From NCBI GenBank assembly GCA_903903765.1, contig CAIVAH010000080.1:1-7976 (forward strand): a DNA stretch of 7,976 nucleotides, in the 5' to 3' direction. Shown piece after piece: positions 1 through 6,237 of the stretch. The notes beneath the pieces were generated by a model that had not been told where the DNA came from, did not search any database, and was given only the letters and a program-made list of their open reading frames with translations. Each line of letters begins with the position of its first letter. Position 1 is the stretch's first letter. Origin of the DNA: an uncultured Methylococcaceae bacterium (GTDB taxonomy: Bacteria; Pseudomonadota; Gammaproteobacteria; Methylococcales; Methylomonadaceae). The translations under genes were made by a program, and so were the position numbers.

Positions 1-77
1 CTGAAGGCCAAACCGTGACTTTTGACATCGAATCTGGACCAAAAGGCTTAACTGCTGTTAATGTTTATCCAAAATAA
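1..77 (+). CDS. Cold shock protein, CspA family (C-terminal end only)
   Basis: The gene enters from the left edge; only the last 24 codons before TAA (75-77) are present. The frame starting at base 3 reads EGQTVTFDIESGPKGL, then TAVNVYPK. This is the standard C-terminus of CspA-type proteins: the EGQxVxFDIExGPKG strand and loop followed by AxNV. Family members are cytoplasmic single-domain OB-fold proteins of about 65-70 residues that bind single-stranded RNA/DNA and melt RNA secondary structure. The RNP1 and RNP2 aromatic motifs would lie upstream and cannot be checked. A strong intrinsic terminator begins 20 bases after the stop, so this is the last gene of its transcript. Which Csp paralogue it is cannot be told from the tail. 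Confidence 0.9.
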   Translation, partial: EGQTVTFDIESGPKGLTAVNVYPK

Positions 78-97
78 TAATTAAAACAGATTTAATG

Positions 98-131
98 AAA
101 AAGCTCTTGTCGAAAGACAAGAGCTTTTTTT
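98..131 (+). terminator. Rho-independent terminator after csp, probably bidirectional
   Basis: A perfect 14-bp stem pairs 98-111 with 116-129. It is closed by a GAAA tetraloop (112-115) and ends in seven T (125-131). The core GCTCTTGTC/GACAAGAGC is followed by U-tract pairing. The left arm starts with five A, so the minus-strand transcript also ends the hairpin in a U run. It can therefore also terminate the convergent OB-TM2 gene, whose stop is at 158. Confidence 0.95.
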
Positions 132-157
132 ATGTCCTCAATAAATGCCCGATAAAA

Positions 158-574
158 TTACTTTAAAGGCCGACCTTTAGCGTCTTTATTGATATGTCCA
201 GAAAACAATAAGATCGACTCAATAAATCCCCACAATACGCCATAACCCTGAGTGGCAGCGGTGAAAGCAAGTTGCGCAAAACCCATCTTGTAATAACCTA
301 AATAAAATCGGTGTGCACCGGCAAAGCCTAAAAACAGACCTAATGCAGCGGCAATATACCTAGACTTAACTGGCTTAGGACCCGCTAAAATAGCACCGAT
401 TAAGTTGATCGTTTTAGCAACACCCGCTTCATCTACCGTAAACTCAACCTCATCCCCAGCTTCTGGAGGCACTTGCGGCACCCAATCCACAATGTTAAAA
501 GGATATAAAATTTCAGCTGATTTTAGAAATCCAGTTTGAGTTTCTAAATCGTAACTCTCTACAATTCCATTCAT
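158..574 (-). CDS. TM2-domain membrane protein with N-terminal cold-shock-like OB domain
   Basis: A 138-residue inner-membrane protein of unknown function. Residues 1-58 resemble a cold shock domain: MNGIVESYD at the first strand, TGFLKS where RNP1 (KGFGFI) would be, and GDEVEFTV then AKTINLI matching the Csp C-terminal strands. The RNP2 region is replaced by YPFNIVDW and most nucleic-acid-stacking aromatics are missing, so RNA binding is doubtful. Residues 70-125 are a TM2 domain: KSRYIAAALGLFLGFAGAHR leads into FYLG (GAHRFYLG motif, 86-93), and a second hydrophobic helix covers about 97-124. The tail HINKDAKGRPLK is polar. No signal peptide is seen. The ATG at 574 has a good AAAGGA ribosome site that begins next to the stop of the upstream DUF4242 gene, nine bases away, so the two form one operon. 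The TM2 call is firm; the OB call is by eye. Confidence 0.85.
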   Translation of the reverse strand: MNGIVESYDLETQTGFLKSAEILYPFNIVDWVPQVPPEAGDEVEFTVDEAGVAKTINLIGAILAGPKPVKSRYIAAALGLFLGFAGAHRFYLGYYKMGFAQLAFTAATQGYGVLWGFIESILLFSGHINKDAKGRPLK

Positions 575-583
575 TTTGTTCCT

Positions 584-859
584 TTAACCTTCCGCAGTAG
601 TCGGATCAATCATGGTTTTAATCGCTGCAACAGAATTAGCAGGGAAGCCACCTTGCTCTGCATGCGCTCTAACTGTTGCTTCATCGGGTGCGATGTAAAC
701 ACAATACACTTTATTATCGGTTACATAACTTTCTACCCATTGAATTTTAGGACCCATCTCAGAAAGAATGCCGCATGATTTTTGCGATATACTCTGTAAA
801 TCTTGAGCCGTTAAAGAACCAGCCCCAGGAATTTCTCTTTCTATAATATATTTTGGCAT
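584..859 (-). CDS. DUF4242 (SCO4226-like) small protein
   Basis: A 91-residue cytoplasmic protein beginning MPKYIIEREIPGAG and ending GFPANSVAAIKTMIDPTTAE. The opening strand, the ISQKSCGILSEMGPKIQWV segment (24-42), the YVTDNKVYCVYIAP strands (45-58) and the HAEQGGFP turn (66-73) are the DUF4242 pattern. This is a ferredoxin-like beta-alpha-beta fold, and its studied Streptomyces member SCO4226 binds nickel. Whether this protein binds metal is inference; Cys29, Cys53 and His66 are visible. I chose the ATG at 859 rather than the in-frame ATG at 874 because a strong GAGGAG ribosome site overlaps that upstream codon and lies seven bases before 859. A TTGACA-18-TATTAT promoter lies upstream, and the OB-TM2 gene follows after nine bases. 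Confidence 0.9.
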   Translation of the reverse strand: MPKYIIEREIPGAGSLTAQDLQSISQKSCGILSEMGPKIQWVESYVTDNKVYCVYIAPDEATVRAHAEQGGFPANSVAAIKTMIDPTTAEG

Positions 860-938
860 GTCAACTCTCCTCATTTATGGTTTATTAATTCCCGCATGGG
901 TATGTTATTTTGGTTTTAAAAGCCTATGCGTCCGGCGA

Positions 939-968
939 ATAATATGACTGCGAGTCTAATTTTGTCAA
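939..968 (-). promoter_or_regulatory. Sigma70-type promoter for the DUF4242/OB-TM2 operon
   Basis: On the minus strand, a perfect -35 TTGACA (968-963) is followed 18 bases later by TATTAT (944-939), one mismatch from consensus. Transcription would start near 932, leaving a leader of about 70 bases before the ATG at 859. Short AGTCT/AGACT repeats at 953-957, 969-973 and 1003-1007 lie in and beside it and could be an operator. No comparably good plus-strand promoter for the divergent oxoprolinase is visible; TATAGT (1000-1005) lacks a -35. Confidence 0.6.
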
Positions 969-1062
969 AGACTATTTAAAAAACGGCAACTATTCGATTT
1001 ATAGTCTATTTTATATGGCGTTTAGGTATTAGCCCCCTCATTAACTAATTTAATCACTTAAA

Positions 1063-4000
1063 ATGACCCGTTGGCAATTTTGGATAGATCGTGGTGGTAC
1101 CTTTACAGATATTGTCGCTTCCAGTCCTAGTGGCGCCATTGTTACGCGTAAATTACTCTCAGAAAATCCAACGCGCTACAAAGATGCGGCATTACAAGGT
1201 ATTCGGGAAATTTTACAACTTCCTGATAACGCGAATCTTGATTCTTGTATCGACACCATCAAAATGGGTACCACGGTAGGTACAAACGCATTATTAGAAC
1301 GTAAAGGCGAAAGACTAGCGTTATTGATAACAAAAGGCTTAAAAGATGGATTACAGATTGCTTATCAAAATCGCCCTGATATTTTTGCGCTCAATATCCA
1401 TCGCCCAGAACAACTTTATCAAACCGTCATTGAAATTGATGAGCGCGTTAGTGCACTTGGCGAGATCATAAAGCCACTCAATATCACAGAAGTAGAGCAC
1501 CAATTAAAATCTTTATATAATCAAGGCTATCGAACATTAGCGATTGTTTTAATGCACGCTTGGCGGTATCCCGACCATGAAAAACAATTAGCTTACATAG
1601 CTGAACGAATTGGATTTACCCAAATATCCATTTCTCATCAAGTGAGCCCTCTATTAAAAATAATCAGCCGTGGTGACACAACAGTCGTTGATGCTTATTT
1701 ATCACCCTTATTGAAACGTTATGTGACACAAGTTAGCACCGGGCTTGGTGGATCTTCAAGACAATCACGCTTGTTATTTATGCAATCAAACGGGGGCTTG
1801 GTTGAGTCACAAACATTTAAAGGGAAAGACTGTATATTATCAGGCCCTGCTGGTGGCATCGTTGGGGCAATCACTATCTCAAAACTAGCGGGCCTAAACA
1901 AAATCATCACTTTTGATATGGGCGGAACCTCAACCGATGTTGCGCATTATGCCGGGGAGTTAGAACGCAGTTTTGAAACAGAAGTCGCCGGCGTTAGAAT
2001 GCGCGTCCCCATGATGAATATCCATACTGTTGCTGCCGGAGGTGGATCCATATTACATTTTGATGGCAATCGATATCAAGTTGGGCCGGAGTCCGCAGGG
2101 GCAATACCAGGCCCCGCCTGTTATCGGTTTGGAGGGCCGCTAACGGTAACAGATGCTAATTTAATACTGGGTAAACTCCCTCTATTTCCAAGTGTATTGG
2201 GTCGAAAGGGTGATTTACCTCCTGACAAAGATCTTGTTTTACAATTATTTACCGAATTGTCCCACCGTATTCAATTATCAATCGGCTTGATTAAAAGCCC
2301 TGAACAAATCGCAGAAGGCTTTTTAAATATTGCTGTAGAAAACATGGCAACAGCCATAAAGAAAATTTCTGTTCAAAAAGGTTATCACCTCATTGACTAC
2401 GCTTTATGCTGTTATGGCGCGGCTGGTGGTCAACACGCCTGCAAAATTGCAGATCGCTTAGGCATGCAAACAGTGCTTATCCATCCTATGGCCGGTGTTT
2501 TATCTGCCTATGGCATGGGGTTAGCTGATTTTCGGGTTCTTAAGGAACAAGCGCTAGAATTACATTGGAACGATAGCAACGAATCTGATTTATTTGATTG
2601 TTTGCAAAATTTAGAACAAAAAGGCCAAACAGACTTAGAAGCACAAGGATTACAGATTACACACATAAAATCTATTCAACGACTATTAATTCGTTTCCAA
2701 GGAACAGATAGTCCTCTATCAGTTAAATTTTCTGATAAAGAGACCATGCGCACTGAATTCAAAAACCAATATAAACAACATTTCGGCTTTTGTTATGAAG
2801 ATCGATCCTTAATAATAGAAACAGCTATTGTTGAATGTATCGGGACTGAAAGCCAAAACATTCAACCAAAGCTAGATCATATTTCTGCTGGCTCATCTCA
2901 ACCTGAGCAATTAACACAAATATTCAGTCAAGACACATGGCATGACACACCTATCTACCGACGCGAAAGTTTACCTAATAATACGCCACTCATTGGCCCC
3001 GCCATTATTGTGGAAACGACCTCAACTATTGTCATTGAACCAGGGTGGCAAGGCTTACAACAAGATTCAGGTAATTTACTATTAACACGTTTAGAACCGT
3101 TAAAACATGTTTCTAAAGCCGACACTCGTGTTGACCCTGTTTTATTGGAAATATTTAACAAGCTGTTTATGTCTATTGCCGAACAAATGGGCTTTGTTCT
3201 ACAAAACACGGCACACTCCATTAATATCAAAGAACGTTTAGACTTTTCTTGTGCGCTGTTTGACGCAAGTGGCGAACTGATTGCTAATGCGCCACATATT
3301 CCAGTGCATCTAGGTTCAATGGGTGAAAGTGTCAAAGCACTACTAGAAAAATACGCCAATAGTCTGCAACCCGGAGATGTCTTCTTAATTAACTCACCCT
3401 ATGCGGGAGGCACACATTTACCCGATATTACCGTCATAACCCCTGTTTTTTCGGAAGAAAATACAGCACTCCTGTTCTTTACCGCATCCCGAGGACATCA
3501 TGCTGATGTAGGGGGGATTTCTCCTGGTTCTATGCCTGCTAACAGTGTCCATATTGAAGAAGAAGGCGTTATAAGTGACGGCCTAAAAATCGTAGATCAA
3601 GGCCAGTTTAAAGAAACCACCTTACGCAATTGGCTAAGCTCAGGGCCTTATCCAGCCCGTAATACCGAACAAAATATGGCAGACCTTCAGGCACAAATAG
3701 CAGCTAACGAAAAAGGGGCTCATGAGTTACGCAACATGGTCAGACTCTATTCCCTGCCCGTGGTGCAAGCCTATATGCAACATGTGCTCAATAATGCCGA
3801 AACTTGTGTGCGTAAAATGTTAATGACACTTTCTGACGGCCGTTTTGAAAATATGATGGATGACGGTTCAAAAATTACCGTAAACATAAGCATTGATCAT
3901 GAAAAACAACGTGCCTGTATTGATTTTACGGGCACATCTCCACAATTAAACACTAATTTTAACGCACCTGCCGCAGTCTGCAAAGCCGCAGTACTCTATG

Positions 4001-4653
4001 TATTTAGAACCTTAGTTAAAAATGATATCCCACTGAATGCGGGCTGCATGAGACCCCTAGATATTATTATTCCTGATGGCTCTTTATTAAACCCTCACTA
4101 TCCTGCGGCCGTTGTTGCAGGCAATGTTGAAACATCACAATATATTGTCGATGCCTTATTCGGTGCCCTAGGCGTTTTGGCCGCTTCTCAGGGCACTATG
4201 AACAACTTTACGTTTGGTAATCAGCGTTATCAATATTATGAAACCATTTGCGGTGGAGCCGGAGCCAGCAAAGATTTTAACGGTTGTGACGCCATCCAGA
4301 CGCATATGACCAACTCACGCATGACAGATCCTGAAGTATTAGAATGTCGTTTTCCGGTATTATTACAAGAGTTTTCTATCAGACAAGGCAGTGGGGGAGC
4401 AGGAAAAAAACGTGGTGGTGCTGGAGTGATAAGACGGTTAAAATTCCTTGAACCCATGACAGCGGGCATTTTATCAAGTCACCGTAAATACCCTCCTTTT
4501 GGAATGAACAACGGGAAATCAGGTCAAATGGGTATCAACACTCTTATTAGAAATAACGGTAAAACCGAAATCCTCCCGGGCTGTATCCAAATTGATTTGC
4601 AAGCGGGTGATAGCATTCAAATTGAAACACCAGGTGGCGGAGGCTTTGGATAA
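1063..4653 (+). CDS. oplaH: 5-oxoprolinase, ATP-hydrolysing (HyuA-HyuB fusion, OplAH type)
   Basis: A 1196-residue cytoplasmic enzyme predicted to open 5-oxo-L-proline to L-glutamate with ATP. The HyuA half comes first: DRGGTFTD (9-16), TTVGTNALLER (70-80), SNGGL (242-246), SGPAGGIVGA (260-269), the phosphate-loop FDMGGTSTD (284-292), GPESAGAIPGPACYRFGG (341-358) and YGAAGGQHAC (451-460). The HyuB half starts near 691 with NAPHIPVH (742-749), NSPYAGGTHLPD (777-788), SRGHHADVGG (809-818) and PARNTEQNMADLQAQIAANE, and ends in the typical TPGGGGFG. Length and domain order match bacterial and eukaryotic OPLAH (about 1200-1290 residues). Separate hyuA/hyuB genes and acetone-carboxylase subunits are less likely because this is one uninterrupted chain with the OPLAH order. 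The start is the first ATG after an in-frame TAA (1051-1053) and fits the family N-terminus, but no Shine-Dalgarno is seen. Substrate is inferred from family. Confidence 0.92.
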   Translation: MTRWQFWIDRGGTFTDIVASSPSGAIVTRKLLSENPTRYKDAALQGIREILQLPDNANLDSCIDTIKMGTTVGTNALLERKGERLALLITKGLKDGLQIAYQNRPDIFALNIHRPEQLYQTVIEIDERVSALGEIIKPLNITEVEHQLKSLYNQGYRTLAIVLMHAWRYPDHEKQLAYIAERIGFTQISISHQVSPLLKIISRGDTTVVDAYLSPLLKRYVTQVSTGLGGSSRQSRLLFMQSNGGLVESQTFKGKDCILSGPAGGIVGAITISKLAGLNKIITFDMGGTSTDVAHYAGELERSFETEVAGVRMRVPMMNIHTVAAGGGSILHFDGNRYQVGPESAGAIPGPACYRFGGPLTVTDANLILGKLPLFPSVLGRKGDLPPDKDLVLQLFTELSHRIQLSIGLIKSPEQIAEGFLNIAVENMATAIKKISVQKGYHLIDYALCCYGAAGGQHACKIADRLGMQTVLIHPMAGVLSAYGMGLADFRVLKEQALELHWNDSNESDLFDCLQNLEQKGQTDLEAQGLQITHIKSIQRLLIRFQGTDSPLSVKFSDKETMRTEFKNQYKQHFGFCYEDRSLIIETAIVECIGTESQNIQPKLDHISAGSSQPEQLTQIFSQDTWHDTPIYRRESLPNNTPLIGPAIIVETTSTIVIEPGWQGLQQDSGNLLLTRLEPLKHVSKADTRVDPVLLEIFNKLFMSIAEQMGFVLQNTAHSINIKERLDFSCALFDASGELIANAPHIPVHLGSMGESVKALLEKYANSLQPGDVFLINSPYAGGTHLPDITVITPVFSEENTALLFFTASRGHHADVGGISPGSMPANSVHIEEEGVISDGLKIVDQGQFKETTLRNWLSSGPYPARNTEQNMADLQAQIAANEKGAHELRNMVRLYSLPVVQAYMQHVLNNAETCVRKMLMTLSDGRFENMMDDGSKITVNISIDHEKQRACIDFTGTSPQLNTNFNAPAAVCKAAVLYVFRTLVKNDIPLNAGCMRPLDIIIPDGSLLNPHYPAAVVAGNVETSQYIVDALFGALGVLAASQGTMNNFTFGNQRYQYYETICGGAGASKDFNGCDAIQTHMTNSRMTDPEVLECRFPVLLQEFSIRQGSGGAGKKRGGAGVIRRLKFLEPMTAGILSSHRKYPPFGMNNGKSGQMGINTLIRNNGKTEILPGCIQIDLQAGDSIQIETPGGGGFG

Positions 4654-4728
4654 ATGAGTAAGCAAAGAACCCCATACAACCTAACTAACACAGTAATTTC
4701 TTTAACTCAACATAAACTAAAACCATGA
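4654..4728 (+). CDS. Possible 24-codon coupling ORF between oplaH and the 124-aa gene
   Basis: An ATG immediately follows the oplaH stop (TAAATG, 4651-4656) and opens a 24-codon frame starting MSKQRTPYNL. Its TGA (4726-4728) overlaps the ATG of the next gene as ATGA. Neither ATG has a visible Shine-Dalgarno. Stop-start adjacency at one end and a four-base overlap at the other suggest a chain of translational reinitiation, but a chance frame this short is quite possible. The peptide is basic, has no recognisable domain, and may matter only for the act of being translated. Confidence 0.25.
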   Translation: MSKQRTPYNLTNTVISLTQHKLKP

Positions 4729-5099
4729 CAACCCCAGTAACAGAAATAAAAAAAGCCTTAGAAAACGCCTTAATCCATGACGGCACCATGGAACAACTCT
4801 TGTTTGAGTATGAATTTGAAGAAATCTTACCTGAATTAATCGAAACTCTGATCGCCGATAAAGATGATTACCTCTACGCGATTACCACACATAAAAACGA
4901 TATGACGGGTAATGAAGACACCGCTATGGTGTTAATTGCCGCGACTGGCGAAACACATATTAATGAACTTGCTAGAGATAAATTAAAAGAAATATGGGCT
5001 GGCGCTTATATCAGGAATATAAAACAACTCATTCCGGATTATGCCAAACAACTCCATGCCGGCGACTTACCCATGAATGGCCTTAAAATAGTACCTTAA
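4725..5099 (+). CDS. Hypothetical protein, 124 aa, unrecognised
   Basis: I do not recognise this family. The predicted protein is soluble: no signal peptide, no membrane segment and no cysteine. Residues 5-45 are strongly acidic and look helical (EIKKALENALIHDG, then MEQLLFEYEFEEILPELIET). A middle segment, DDYLYAITTHKND (47-59) and AMVLIAATGE (67-76), could form beta strands. A second helical part follows (HINELARDKLKEIWAGAYI, 78-96; then IKQLIPDYAKQL, 99-110), and the end is LPMNGLKIVP. It lies 71 bases downstream of oplaH on the same strand with no terminator between them, so co-transcription is likely. Its ATG overlaps the stop of a 24-codon ORF that spans the gap, and it has no obvious ribosome site. 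It converges with yggS, with 11 bases between stop codons. Coherent composition and an uninterrupted frame support a real gene; function is unknown. Confidence 0.75.
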   Translation: MTTPVTEIKKALENALIHDGTMEQLLFEYEFEEILPELIETLIADKDDYLYAITTHKNDMTGNEDTAMVLIAATGETHINELARDKLKEIWAGAYIRNIKQLIPDYAKQLHAGDLPMNGLKIVP

Positions 5100-5110
5100 T
5101 GGCAATAGGC

Positions 5111-5782
5111 TTACTGCCGAGATCCAAATAAAGCTGTGCCAATACGCACAATAGTTGCACCCTCAGCTATAGCTGCAGCTAAATCGGCACTCATTCCAAA
5201 TGAATAGGTATCAAGTGCTGGATTTTTTAATTCAGCAACCGCTTGCTGCAAAATGCTAAAAGGCTGACGTTGTTTATCAAAATCCAACTCCGGTTCAGGA
5301 ACTGCCATCACTCCACGCAATTTAAGTTGTGGTAAGTCAGCTATCGACTGACTTAGTTCGGCTAATTCCGCTAACTTAATACCCGATTTAGTTTGCTCGC
5401 CGCTAATATTTACTTGTAAACAAATATTCAAAGGCGGCAAAGCACTAGCGCGTTGGTCACTTAAGCGTTTAGCAATTTTAAAACTATCGACACTATGCAC
5501 CCAAGAAAAGTGATTAGCGATTAACTTGGTTTTATTAGATTGAATGGGGCCAATAAAATGCCAAGTAATGTCATAAGCACCTAACTCTTTCTGTTTACCG
5601 AGTGCTTCTTGGCAATAATTCTCGCCAAAATGCCGCTGCCCAGCTTGATAAGCCTCAGCAATCGCTTGTGCACTTTTCGTTTTACTGACCGCCAGTAATA
5701 AAACAGTTCCCGGTAAGCGTTCATAACGCTGTTCAGCTTGACTTATTTGAGCCAAAATCTCATTGAGTTGATTTTTGATCAT
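5111..5782 (-). CDS. yggS: YggS/PLPBP family pyridoxal phosphate homeostasis protein
   Basis: Cytoplasmic PLP-binding protein of the YggS/PROSC family, a fold-type III barrel without known catalytic activity that buffers PLP and affects vitamin B6 and amino-acid balance. Family motifs appear in order: LLLAVSKTK with the PLP lysine (K34 from this start), GQRHFGENYCQEA, WHFIGPIQSNKTK, WVHSVDS, LNICLQVNISGEQTKSGI, LRGVMAVP, SFGMSAD and ATIVRIGTALFGSR. Length (223 residues) is close to the roughly 230 of E. coli YggS. Two starts are possible: ATG at 5782, and an in-frame GTG two codons earlier (5788) that would place the lysine at 36 as in E. coli. Neither has a clear Shine-Dalgarno; I prefer the ATG. 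The gene diverges from pilT, a common gammaproteobacterial arrangement. No proC or yggT is seen downstream, where they often sit; a convergent unknown gene lies there instead. Confidence 0.95.
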   Translation of the reverse strand: MIKNQLNEILAQISQAEQRYERLPGTVLLLAVSKTKSAQAIAEAYQAGQRHFGENYCQEALGKQKELGAYDITWHFIGPIQSNKTKLIANHFSWVHSVDSFKIAKRLSDQRASALPPLNICLQVNISGEQTKSGIKLAELAELSQSIADLPQLKLRGVMAVPEPELDFDKQRQPFSILQQAVAELKNPALDTYSFGMSADLAAAIAEGATIVRIGTALFGSRQ

Positions 5783-5862
5783 GATCACTATTAGTAAAAA
5801 ACTTACCCGCCCTCAGGCCACCTTATTAGGCATGCATTCTAGCTGATATTAAATCAATGCCC

Positions 5863-5876
5863 ATTATAATTCCAAT
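5863..5876 (-). promoter_or_regulatory. Candidate yggS promoter elements
   Basis: The minus strand carries a perfect TATAAT (5868-5863) about 80 bases before the yggS start. Its -35 region is poor. An alternative reading uses TTGGAA (5876-5871) as -35 with TTTAAT (5853-5848) as -10 at 17-base spacing. One of these probably serves yggS; which one cannot be decided by eye. The ATTATAAT core is nearly symmetrical and also reads TATAAT on the plus strand (5865-5870), without a useful -35. Confidence 0.35.
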
Positions 5877-6080
5877 ACTTGTGGACTACTATTACGACAT
5901 ATAGACAACTCTGCAACGCTGTCTTAGCCTTCAGTTAACGTTACAGGGCCTTTTGGGATAACGGTTTAAAGCTCAAGAAGCGCTACTGAGTATTAGCAAG
6001 CATTATTGATAGGTAAAAAAGCCTGCTAGAGCACTCAGTCAGTCTGACTGAGCCATGGTCCAGTATAAAAACTAGATCTT

Positions 6081-6129
6081 AGTGCCTGACGATTGCTTAA
6101 ACGGAGTTTTATAATACTCGTCAGGCACT
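6081..6129. promoter_or_regulatory. 12-bp perfect inverted repeat enclosing a TATAAT box
   Basis: AGTGCCTGACGA (6081-6092) and TCGTCAGGCACT (6118-6129) are perfect inverted copies separated by 25 bases. The loop contains a consensus TATAAT (6110-6115), and 18 bases upstream the left arm supplies CTGACG (6086-6091) as a partial -35. The arms would thus overlap the -35 and directly follow the -10, as for a two-site operator. As RNA it would be a stable 12-bp stem. No U-tract follows, so it is not an intrinsic terminator. If it is a promoter, it points toward pilT, 280 bases away. Confidence 0.45.
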
Positions 6130-6237
6130 GCCAAATGGTTTATTAGGTTAACTCATCGGTTTTTCTTAACCGTTAGGTGCTAAAACAGCTTAGCAGAGCA
6201 CAGTAATGGGTTAACAGAGCGTATTACTGGGTGTTTG

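Noticed and set aside
860..874. Upstream ATG (874) as the DUF4242 start
   Set aside because: The five extra residues are encoded by the Shine-Dalgarno itself, and family members begin MPKYIIER, matching the ATG at 859.
1719..1910. Minus-strand open frame inside oplaH; similar ones at 2955-3359 and 4236-4469, and a plus-strand one at 1091-1279
   Set aside because: They lie wholly within the well-supported oplaH frame, have no recognisable domain or ribosome site, and are typical antisense or out-of-frame shadows.
5101..5118. GGCA/TGCC hairpin between the convergent stops of the 124-residue gene and yggS
   Set aside because: It has four pairs, a mismatch and two more pairs, with no U-tract on either side. 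It is too weak to call a terminator.
6081..6129. Invertible promoter flanked by inverted repeats
   Set aside because: The 25-base interval is much shorter than known invertible promoter segments and no recombinase gene is nearby; an operator or stem is simpler.
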